A stretch of DNA of 5,385 nucleotides, taken from contig JANOJB010000051.1 in NCBI GenBank assembly GCA_031407985.1, positions 1 through 5,385 of the forward strand. Direction: 5' to 3'. The translations under genes and the position numbers were made by a program. How positions within the stretch are numbered: position 1 is the stretch's first letter; each line of letters opens with the position of its first letter. The notes under the pieces are model-generated. The model saw nothing but the letters and a program-made list of their open reading frames with translations, had not been told where the DNA came from and made no database searches. Origin of the DNA: FEN-1088 sp031407985. Its GTDB lineage: Bacteria; Myxococcota_A; Polyangia; Fen-1088. Below, in pieces: positions 1 through 4,972 of this stretch.

Positions 1-1122
1 CGTCCCGCGTCGTACCCGAACGCGTTTCGCGACGTGCTGGGAAAAACCGACGCCGAAATAGCCACGAAAATCGCCACCACTTTTACCCAACTGTTCCACG
101 GCGATCCCGACACCCAGGCCTTCTATTTTACCGTGGGAGCAGACCAGGCGTACATCCAGGACATCTTTCACGACGACGTGCGGACCGAGGGCGTCGGTTA
201 CGGAATGATGATCGCCGTGCAGTTGAACAAACGCGACGAGTTCGATCGGCTGTGGCGCTATGCCAAGGCGAACCTGATGTACACCAGCGGACCGAACCAG
301 GGATATTTTCGGTCGGTCTGCGATAGCGCGGCCGGGGCCGTGACCTGTGCCGATCCATTCGGATTGCAGCAGTTCCTGATGGCCCTGATTTTCGCGCACG
401 ATCGTTGGGACTCGCGCACGGGGACGGTCGACTACCAATCGGACGCGATCACCATCTTGATCGTCATGCGCGACAAGGAAGCCCAGAACGGCGGTGTCGT
501 GGAGGGCGTCACGAACACGTTTGATGCCGCGACCAAGCTGGTTTTCGACGTGCCGAACACCTCGGCGGCGACGCAGACCCGTCCCTCGCTTGAGATGCCC
601 GCGTACTACGGGTTATGGGCGCAGGCCACGGCCGATCCGTTCTGGAACGAGGCAGCGGCCGCCGGCCGATCGTTCTGGAAACTGGCGGCGCACCCGACCA
701 CGGGTCTGATGCCGGCGCGGGCCAACCTGAAGGATGGGACCCCGGTGGCCGGGTGGGACACGTTTCAGCGCGAGGGATACCGCACGCAATTGAACATGGT
801 CCTTGACCGCATCTGGTTCGGCACCGATCCGTGGCAGGTGGAGGAAAGCAACAAGCTGTTGCAGTTCTTCGCGAGCCGCGGAATCGCCACGTATGGCAGT
901 TCCTACTCTCTTGATGGCGCGACCGTGCTGGACCCGACGCACGATCCGTCGTTGGTGGTCGTGAACGGGATTTCGGCGCTGATCGCGACGAACAACCAGG
1001 CGGCCGCCTTCGTCGGCGAGGTGTGGAATCTTCCCGTGCCGACGGGCCCGGTACGGTACTACACCGGGATCCTTCAACTGCTGGGGTTGCTGGCGCTAAG
1101 CGGGCAGTTTCAGGTGTACTGA
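1..1122 (+). CDS. Glycoside hydrolase family 8, exo-oligoxylanase (Rex)-like, 5' partial
   Basis: The frame is open from base 1 to the TGA at 1120-1122, giving 373 visible residues. The true start lies upstream, since the first codons (RPASYPNAFRDVLGK) already read as GH8 N-terminal domain. Numbered from window codon 1, the signature DVRTEGVGYGMM holds Glu63, the expected general acid of this inverting (alpha/alpha)6-barrel family. CADPFGLQQF carries Asp118, which may match a conserved substrate-site Asp. REGYRTQLNMVLDRIWFG matches the helix that in Rex enzymes carries the general base as D-x-Y-R, but here the residue is Glu258. The end, YYTGILQLLGLLALSGQF, is a typical GH8 C-terminus. Known Rex enzymes release xylose from the reducing end of xylo-oligosaccharides. 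That substrate is inferred here from similarity and from the acetylxylan-esterase-like gene downstream. The missing N-terminus probably includes an export signal. Family assignment is strong; exact specificity is moderate. Confidence 0.9.
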   Translation, partial: RPASYPNAFRDVLGKTDAEIATKIATTFTQLFHGDPDTQAFYFTVGADQAYIQDIFHDDVRTEGVGYGMMIAVQLNKRDEFDRLWRYAKANLMYTSGPNQGYFRSVCDSAAGAVTCADPFGLQQFLMALIFAHDRWDSRTGTVDYQSDAITILIVMRDKEAQNGGVVEGVTNTFDAATKLVFDVPNTSAATQTRPSLEMPAYYGLWAQATADPFWNEAAAAGRSFWKLAAHPTTGLMPARANLKDGTPVAGWDTFQREGYRTQLNMVLDRIWFGTDPWQVEESNKLLQFFASRGIATYGSSYSLDGATVLDPTHDPSLVVVNGISALIATNNQAAAFVGEVWNLPVPTGPVRYYTGILQLLGLLALSGQFQVY

Positions 1123-1155
1123 TTCGAAGGGGCCGCGTCGGCAGGTGGAGGCTGG

Positions 1156-1184
1156 TTGCCCTGCCAGGTAGGAATTCATACACT
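1156..1184 (+). promoter_or_regulatory. Possible sigma70-type promoter for the antitoxin-toxin pair
   Basis: TTGCCC (1156-1161) and TACACT (1179-1184) each match four of six consensus bases and are separated by exactly 17 bp. A start about 7 bases after the -10 box would fall at about 1191, which is the A of the antitoxin ATG, so the transcript could be leaderless. This would explain why the only ribosome-site-like sequence (GGAGGT, 1185-1190) touches the ATG with almost no spacing. The boxes are weak by sequence and GC-rich bacteria vary in promoter use, so this is a candidate only. Confidence 0.35.
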
Positions 1185-1195
1185 GGAGGTATGAA
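1175..1195. promoter_or_regulatory. Perfect 7-bp inverted repeat over antitoxin start; likely operator
   Basis: TTCATAC (1175-1181) and GTATGAA (1189-1195) are exact reverse complements around the 7-base spacer ACTGGAG. The repeat covers the candidate -10 box, the GGAGG stretch and the ATG at 1191. AbrB-fold antitoxins of type II systems usually bind palindromes at their own promoter, alone or with the toxin, so autoregulation at this site is a natural inference. In RNA the same arms could pair, putting the start codon in a stem and GGAG in the loop. Confidence 0.5.
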
Positions 1196-1430
1196 ATCTC
1201 TGGTGTCTGAAAAGGGGCAGGTGACGATTCCGAAGGCCCTGCGCGACCGCCTGGGACTTCGTCCGGGAACGTCCCTGGATTTTCAGGCCGAAGGCGGAAG
1301 ACTGGTGGCCACGAAGTCCGTCTCCGAGGATGTGTTTCGCAAGTGGCGCGGCAAAGGTCGTCTGCCGCAAGGACAGTCGGTGGATGACTACCTGAAGCGT
1401 GTGAGGGACGGCCGTGCGAACCGCGATTGA
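1191..1430 (+). CDS. AbrB/MazE-fold (VapB-like) antitoxin
   Basis: A 79-residue protein whose first half, LVSEKGQVTIPKALRDRLGL followed by RPGTSLDF, is the textbook SpoVT/AbrB swapped-hairpin DNA-binding motif (residues about 4-32). The basic, flexible tail (residues about 45-79, with RKWRGKGRLP and DDYLKRVRDGRANRD) is where such antitoxins wrap around and block the toxin. Its role is to neutralise the PIN-domain RNase encoded next and to repress the operon. ATG 1191 is chosen because the family usually begins just before the V-S-E-K-G-Q motif. The GGAGGT just before it is too close for normal ribosome spacing, so either the message is leaderless or translation begins at GTG 1203, which would be 12 bases from that site. 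The gene overlaps the toxin by 17 bp, the normal arrangement for an antitoxin-first pair. Codons such as AAA and TCT look less GC-biased than those of its neighbours, consistent with transfer, though this was judged by eye. Confidence 0.9.
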   Translation: MKSLVSEKGQVTIPKALRDRLGLRPGTSLDFQAEGGRLVATKSVSEDVFRKWRGKGRLPQGQSVDDYLKRVRDGRANRD

Positions 1431-1815
1431 TTCCAGTGTGTTGCTGGACGTCATCACCGACGATCCCACCTTCGCCGACGTATCCGAGGCGGCCCTACGC
1501 AGGGCCGCGCGAGAGGGAGCGCTCACGGTGTGCGAGTGTGTCCTGGCTGAAATTCGCCCCGCGCTGCCCGACGACGACGCGGAGGAATTCTTGGGCGACT
1601 GGCAAATAGAGTTCGTCCCGTCCACGCGTGACAGCGCTCTTATGGCGGGTCGCATGTTCGGAAACTACCTTCGCCGTCGTCCGCACGTCTCGGGTCGGGT
1701 GATCCCTGATTTCCTGATCGGGGCTCACGCCTTTCTGACCGCTGACCGGCTGCTGGCCAGGGACCGTGGGTACCTGCGGGACTATTTCAAGAAGTTGAAA
1801 CTTCTGACACCCTGA
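1414..1815 (+). CDS. VapC-like PIN-domain toxin ribonuclease
   Basis: This 133-residue protein has the normal length and residue order of a VapC-type toxin. AIDSSVLLD gives Asp6, LAEIRPAL gives Glu46, IPDFLIGAHA gives Asp99, and LLARDRGYLRDYF gives Asp117, with Asp111 just before. These acidic residues form the Mg2+ site with which PIN domains cut RNA. VapC toxins generally cleave tRNA or a specific rRNA site and stop translation; the target here cannot be read from sequence. The start is GTG 1414, inside the antitoxin gene, with GAGGG (1403-1407) six bases upstream, so the two genes are probably translationally coupled. All catalytic acids are present, so the toxin looks intact. An ATA codon near the middle (within QIEF) and a slightly less GC-biased codon choice fit an acquired module. 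Confidence 0.9.
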   Translation: MRTAIDSSVLLDVITDDPTFADVSEAALRRAAREGALTVCECVLAEIRPALPDDDAEEFLGDWQIEFVPSTRDSALMAGRMFGNYLRRRPHVSGRVIPDFLIGAHAFLTADRLLARDRGYLRDYFKKLKLLTP

Positions 1816-1832
1816 GTGCACCGCGGGTGTCA
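1805..1832 (+). terminator. 8-bp hairpin spanning the toxin stop codon
   Basis: TGACACCC (1805-1812) and GGGTGTCA (1825-1832) are perfect reverse complements with a 12-base loop that begins with the TGA stop of the toxin gene. The stem has five G-C pairs. No T-run follows, so it is not a classical intrinsic terminator. It may instead stabilise the 3' end of the message or act with a termination factor. The loop also contains the small palindrome GTGCAC. Confidence 0.4.
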
Positions 1833-1963
1833 CGGACTGGCCGGCTGACCGGAGGCAACCCGAAGGAGGTTCGAGGCGTTCCGAGAATTCTCCGGCAAAA
1901 CAACTCGACGGTGCGCCACCGTTCCGTCGCACATACTGGTCAGGCGTCCTCAGGAGGAACTCG
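1816..1963. other. Intergenic region between toxin and esterase lipoprotein
   Basis: This 148-bp stretch holds no coding region that I can support. It contains the right arm of the stop-codon hairpin, a perfect 10-bp palindrome GAGAATTCTC (1883-1892), and a 6-bp stem ACGGTG/CACCGT (1908-1913 and 1917-1922) with a CGC loop. A near-perfect ribosome-site-like AAGGAGGT (1863-1870) has no ATG, GTG or TTG at usable spacing after it. No convincing -35/-10 pair for the downstream gene was found; CATACT (1932-1937) is the nearest -10-like hexamer but lacks a partner. Confidence 0.5.
1952..1957 (+). promoter_or_regulatory. Strong ribosome binding site of the esterase gene
   Basis: AGGAGG lies six bases before ATG 1964. 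This is an ideal Shine-Dalgarno sequence and fixes the start of the esterase lipoprotein. It is much stronger than the sites of the other genes in the window. Confidence 0.8.
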
Positions 1964-3112
1964 ATGAACCAACACCCCCCGCACAGTTCAGCACGTTGGT
2001 CGATGCTACTCGCGCTTGCGGTGGTGGCGGGATGTCCAGGTAGTCCGCAAGGGCCCACCGGCACCGGTGGGCGAATGGGATCGGGCGGCGCCAGCTCGGG
2101 TACCGGCGGACAAACGGGAAGCGGCGGCGGTTCCGGTAGTGGGGGAACACAGGGCGGTCAGGATGCGGGCACCGACGCGGAGGGCGGAACCGGGGGATTG
2201 GCTGTCGGCGGTGCTGGCGCCGCGGGCAGCGGTGGTCGGGGTGGTGCGGGCGTGGGCGGCGGTGGCACGGGCGGGCGCGGTGGCGGTGCAGGCGGTGGCA
2301 CGGGCGGGCGCGGTGGCGGTGCTGGCGGTGGCACAGGCTCCGGCGGTGCTGGCGGTGGCACGGGCGGGCGCGGTGGCGGAGCTGGCGGTACCACGGGCTC
2401 CGGCGGAGCCGCGGGGGCTGGCGGCGTCACGTTCGCGCCCTGTCCCGCGGCGGGAACCAACTGCGTGATCATGCCGCTTGGTGACTCGATCACAGACGGG
2501 TTTGGCACCCCCGGCGGCTACCGGATCGAGCTTTTTCGGTACGCGCTGATGAACGCCCAGCGGATCACGTTCGCCGGTCGCAATACCAACGGGCCGACCA
2601 GCGTGATGGTGGGAACCACGACAACGACGTTCCCCAGGGGCCACGAGGGTTACAGCGGATACACGATCGATCCCAGCAGCAGGTCGGGCGTCTCGCCGTT
2701 GGTGGATGCCGCGATCACCGCGGCCAGGCCGCACATCATCCTGTTGAAGATTGGTACCAACGACGTCGATATCAGCGTGGACTTGGCCAATGCACCCGCG
2801 CGCCTCGGCGCTCTGCTGGATCGAATCACGACCGACGCTCCCAACGCGCAGGTCGTCGTGGCGAAGATCATTCCGCTGAACGACGACGCGGGCAACGTGC
2901 GGGTACGCGCCTACAACGACGCCATCCCGGCGCTGGTGCAGTCGCGGGTTGGCGCGGGCAAACACATCCAGCTGGTCGACATGTACACACCGTTCACCGC
3001 GAACCCGAACTACAAGACAGCGCTGCTGGCGGACAAATGGCACCCAAACCCAGCTGGCTACCTGGTCATGGCTCAGGTTTGGTACGACGCCATCAAGGGT
3101 TACCTGCGCTAG
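1964..3112 (+). CDS. SGNH/GDSL esterase lipoprotein, carbohydrate esterase family 3-like (acetylxylan esterase)
   Basis: A 382-residue secreted lipoprotein. Residues 1-24 form a signal peptide with a hydrophobic core (MLLALAVVAG) and lipobox Cys24. Residues about 31-154 are a low-complexity Gly/Thr/Ser/Ala linker. The catalytic domain runs from about 157 to 382. It shows block I MPLGDSITDGFG with nucleophile Ser175, block II Gly205 (FAGRNTNG), HEGYSGYTI at 227-235, block III GTND with Asn266, and block V DKWHPNPAGY with Asp357 and His360 completing the triad. The G-D-S-I-T-D-G, H-E-G-Y-S-G and K-I-G-T-N-D pattern is the one seen in CE3 acetylxylan esterases, which remove acetyl groups from xylan. 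Cys160 and Cys167 may pair. Location is probably the outer membrane, with the linker holding the enzyme away from the surface. An upstream oligoxylanase-like gene supports the xylan role. Hydrolase fold is near certain; acetylxylan specificity is inferred. Confidence 0.9.
   Translation: MNQHPPHSSARWSMLLALAVVAGCPGSPQGPTGTGGRMGSGGASSGTGGQTGSGGGSGSGGTQGGQDAGTDAEGGTGGLAVGGAGAAGSGGRGGAGVGGGGTGGRGGGAGGGTGGRGGGAGGGTGSGGAGGGTGGRGGGAGGTTGSGGAAGAGGVTFAPCPAAGTNCVIMPLGDSITDGFGTPGGYRIELFRYALMNAQRITFAGRNTNGPTSVMVGTTTTTFPRGHEGYSGYTIDPSSRSGVSPLVDAAITAARPHIILLKIGTNDVDISVDLANAPARLGALLDRITTDAPNAQVVVAKIIPLNDDAGNVRVRAYNDAIPALVQSRVGAGKHIQLVDMYTPFTANPNYKTALLADKWHPNPAGYLVMAQVWYDAIKGYLR
2258..2410 (+). repeat. In-frame minisatellite in esterase linker, order A-A-B-A-B
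   Basis: Five tandem units follow without gaps. Type A is 33 bp (GGGTGGRGGGA) at 2258-2290, 2291-2323 and 2351-2383. Type B is 27 bp (GGGTGSGGA, or GGTTGSGGA in the last copy) at 2324-2350 and 2384-2410. The two 2258-2323 units differ at one base only. All units are multiples of three, so copy-number change would alter linker length without breaking the frame. Confidence 0.85.
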
Positions 3113-3203
3113 CGCGCCTTCGCTTGCCTTTCGATCTTGGTTTTGGTCGGGCGCTTCAGATCCGGATGCAGCGTGTCCAGATTCGCAGGCCAGCGACCTT
3201 TCG
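3113..3203. other. Convergent intergenic region between two lipoprotein genes
   Basis: These 91 bp separate the stop codons of the esterase (+) and the jelly-roll lipoprotein (-). A 10-bp palindrome GCGCTAGCGC (3106-3115) surrounds the esterase stop TAG, and ATCCGGAT (3160-3167) is an 8-bp palindrome. Neither has a T-run, and I see no clear intrinsic terminator for either gene. Confidence 0.45.
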
Positions 3204-4379
3204 TCAGTTGCAGCCGATCTGCTGGGTCCCCACCGCGATGTCGTCGTACCAGATGTCGACGTCGGGGCCGGCGTACTTCTCGAAACCGAAACGCAGCGCG
3301 CCGACAGCGTCCTGCTGCCAGTCGGTGCGGTGCAGATCCGGCACCTCCCTGCCGTCGACCCACATGTCGATCTCGGACTTGGGCGGGTCCACCAGCAATT
3401 CGACGCAAACCCAGGTCATGGGCGCGAACACCACGCCTGGTTTGTTGCCGTCGGTGTAGTAGTTCTGATTCGATAGGAACCCGCGATCACCGGCGGGTTG
3501 GTTGATCATCAACATTCCGTTCATGACACCCACGCGGGTTTCGTGCTCTGAACTGGGATTCGCCGCCGCGCCCGATTTGAAGTACGTGTTGTGACCGCCG
3601 GTCATCGGCGCGCCCAGGCGCATGTACGCGCGGATGTAAGCGCGTGCCGGAAATGTCACGCCGCTCGACAGCACGAAAAAGGCCTGGTAGGCCCCGGTCG
3701 TCTTGACGTGAACCGATTTCGCTCCGCTGTGCGCGGGCGCGGTTCCGTCGATGGTGATGGTCGCCGATCCGTTGAACGACGACGACCACTTCGGCGTGGG
3801 TGGCGGCATTCCGATCGTAGCGGTTTCGAAATCGTCGCAGAACAGAGATCCCGTTAGCGCCCCGCATCCGCCGGCGGTCGCCCCTCCCACGGCACCGGCG
3901 CCGCCGCTTGCGCCGGTTCCACTAGAGGTCCCGCCTCGACCCCCGCCTCCGATAGCGCCAGCCGCGGCGCCCAAGCCTCCCGTCGCGCCACCGGTTCCCG
4001 GGCCCGCGCTGCCGCCGGTCGCAGCGGCTCTTCCCGCGCCACCGCCGGTCGCAGCGGCTTCCCCCGCGCCACCGCCCCCCTGTCCGCCGCTTCCCGGGGT
4101 GTTTCCACCCGAGGCATATCCGCCGGAGCCGCTTTCGCCCGAAGCTCCGCCCGAAGCTCCGCCCGAAGCTCCGCCCGATGCGTTTCCAACGGAGCCGCCC
4201 CCTGCCGGGGCATTTCCGCCCGAAGTTCCGCCTCCCGTCCCCCGACCACCCGAGCCTCCCGCGGTGGCGCCGGCGCCTCCCGAACCAACCGGATTGCCCG
4301 TGTTTGGGACGGCACATGCCGCGAAACAGAAAGCGAGGATCGCCAGATGACCGAACGCGAAAACCCGGTGCTGGCGCAT
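3204..4379 (-). CDS. Gly-rich lipoprotein with C-terminal concanavalin-A-like (jelly-roll) domain, function unassigned
   Basis: A 391-residue lipoprotein from ATG 4379-4377. A GTG directly before it (4382-4380) would add one residue and sits nine bases from a weak AGGA; either start is possible. Residues 1-22 are a signal peptide (HLAILAFCFAAC) with lipobox Cys22; Phe at -3 is less usual than Leu. Residues about 27-170 are a Gly/Ala/Ser linker with short repeats. Residues about 171-391 form a folded domain. It opens with SLFCDDFE, goes on with AHSGAKSVHVKT, RAYIRAYMRL, WVCVELLVDPP, IDMWVDGREV and LRFGFEKYAG, and ends with DIWYDDIAVG. This alternation of short beta strands, with a late W-Y-D-D-I, is typical of LamG or polysaccharide-lyase-like jelly rolls. 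Four cysteines (172, 181, 325, 390) could form disulfides. Polysaccharide binding or lyase activity is plausible given the neighbours, but I see no certain catalytic motif. It is convergent with the esterase gene. Confidence 0.8.
   Translation of the reverse strand: MRQHRVFAFGHLAILAFCFAACAVPNTGNPVGSGGAGATAGGSGGRGTGGGTSGGNAPAGGGSVGNASGGASGGASGGASGESGSGGYASGGNTPGSGGQGGGGAGEAAATGGGAGRAAATGGSAGPGTGGATGGLGAAAGAIGGGGRGGTSSGTGASGGAGAVGGATAGGCGALTGSLFCDDFETATIGMPPPTPKWSSSFNGSATITIDGTAPAHSGAKSVHVKTTGAYQAFFVLSSGVTFPARAYIRAYMRLGAPMTGGHNTYFKSGAAANPSSEHETRVGVMNGMLMINQPAGDRGFLSNQNYYTDGNKPGVVFAPMTWVCVELLVDPPKSEIDMWVDGREVPDLHRTDWQQDAVGALRFGFEKYAGPDVDIWYDDIAVGTQQIGCN
4011..4070 (-). repeat. Two 30-bp tandem copies in jelly-roll lipoprotein linker
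   Basis: 4011-4040 and 4041-4070 match at 26 of 30 bases, sharing the core CCGCCGGTCGCAGCGGCT. On the coding strand they give the repeated segment G-A-G-R/E-A-A-A-T-G-G of the linker. The unit differs from that of the esterase linker, so the two linkers expanded separately. Confidence 0.75.
4141..4176 (-). repeat. Three perfect 12-bp tandem copies in the same linker
   Basis: GAAGCTCCGCCC is repeated three times without change at 4141-4152, 4153-4164 and 4165-4176. On the coding strand each copy gives Gly-Gly-Ala-Ser. Identical copies suggest recent expansion by replication slippage. Confidence 0.85.
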
Positions 4380-4468
4380 CACAAAAACCAGTCCTACTGT
4401 ACCCGATGTGGCCGGGACCGCGAAGCAGCGTCCGGGCTGCTAGTCTGCGCCCCGGGATTGGAAACCGC
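4380..4468. other. Divergent intergenic region with a 6-bp inverted repeat
   Basis: About 89 bp lie between the start of the jelly-roll lipoprotein (-) and that of the LOG-fold gene (+), so promoters for both should be here. AGCAGC (4424-4429) and GCTGCT (4436-4441) are perfect reverse complements around GTCCGG. TACAGT on the minus strand (4401-4396) matches four of six -10 bases, but I find no good -35 partner. Function of the repeat is unknown. Confidence 0.4.
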
Positions 4469-4972
4469 ATGCCGGCGCGCACACATCGGGTGATCATCGG
4501 AGTCATGGGACCGGCGGCCTGTGATTCACAGACGGCCGATATGGCGCGCGCCGTTGGCCGCGGCATCGCCGAACGCGGCGCCGTTTTGTTGTGTGGGGGA
4601 CGCGGTGGCGTCATGGAGGCGGCGGCCCAGGGCGCGCGCGATGTGGCGGGGCTGACCATCGGAATCCTGCCCGGCGCGAGTCAGCGCGAATCGCCGCCCA
4701 ATCCGCACATCGACATCGCGCTGTTCACGGGCCTGGGCGAGGCGCGCAACTGGGTGAACGTTTGCGCCAGCGATGCGGTGATCGCAATCGGCGGCGGGTT
4801 CGGAACGTTGTCCGAGATCGCGTTGGCGTTGAAGGCGCAGAAGCCCGTCATCCTGGTCGGTTCGTGGCGCCTGGAAATCGAGGGCGTGGTACCGAACCTG
4901 CCGCGTGCCTCCAGCGCCGCGGAGGCCGTCGGCCTGGCCTTCGCCGCCGTCGGTGAGGCGGCGCGACGATGA
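4469..4972 (+). CDS. LOG/SLOG-fold protein of the TIGR00725 type (putative nucleotide-binding or phosphoribohydrolase-like)
   Basis: A 167-residue Rossmann-like protein. RVIIGVMGPA (7-16) is the first strand and nucleotide loop. LLCGGRGGVMEAAAQGA (residues about 40-56) matches the G-G-x-x-G-x-M motif of the family. GILPG and ESPPNPHIDI follow, then TGLGEARNWVN and GGGFGTLSE (108-116), which is the equivalent of the P-G-G-x-G-T-x-x-E site of LOG cytokinin-activating enzymes. Family relatives bind nucleotides, and some split nucleoside 5'-monophosphates into base and ribose phosphate. Bacterial TIGR00725 members mostly lack a proven reaction, so the activity is left open. First residue of the site is Gly rather than Pro. 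ATG 4469 keeps the usual short lead before the first strand; its ribosome site is weak. GTG 4490 is a less likely start. The stop overlaps the next start as ATGA, so the two genes form a coupled pair. Confidence 0.85.
   Translation: MPARTHRVIIGVMGPAACDSQTADMARAVGRGIAERGAVLLCGGRGGVMEAAAQGARDVAGLTIGILPGASQRESPPNPHIDIALFTGLGEARNWVNVCASDAVIAIGGGFGTLSEIALALKAQKPVILVGSWRLEIEGVVPNLPRASSAAEAVGLAFAAVGEAARR

Noticed and set aside
1140..1165. GGCAGG/CCTGCC 6-bp inverted repeat after the GH8 stop as a terminator
   Set aside because: The 14-base loop is large, there is no T-run, and the right arm overlaps the candidate -35 box; too weak to call.
1023..1190. Extended start of the antitoxin frame, beginning inside the GH8 gene
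   Set aside because: The added residues have no family match, and the AbrB motif begins immediately after ATG 1191, the usual family start.
1123..1963. Toxin-antitoxin region considered as a transposon or integron cassette
   Set aside because: No transposase, terminal inverted repeats, target duplication or attachment-site-like structure was seen at its borders.
2258..2410. Regular repeats considered as a CRISPR array
   Set aside because: Units are contiguous, in frame, coding and without unique spacers; they encode a Gly-rich protein linker.
2158..2508. Minus-strand open frame giving a proline-rich protein (PPAPPPRPPVPP-like) opposite the esterase linker
   Set aside because: It is the mirror of the Gly-rich coding strand (GGN read backwards gives NCC/Pro codons). 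It has no ribosome site or recognisable domain and sits fully inside the esterase gene.
2006..3043. Long 345-residue minus-strand open frame covering most of the esterase gene
   Set aside because: Composition is Arg/Ala-rich without motifs, as expected for a shadow frame in high-GC DNA; the plus strand carries all SGNH blocks in order.
3751..4350. Plus-strand 199-residue proline-rich open frame opposite the second lipoprotein linker
   Set aside because: Same mirror effect of Gly/Ala codons in GC-rich DNA. The opposite strand has a signal peptide, lipobox and folded domain, which this frame lacks.
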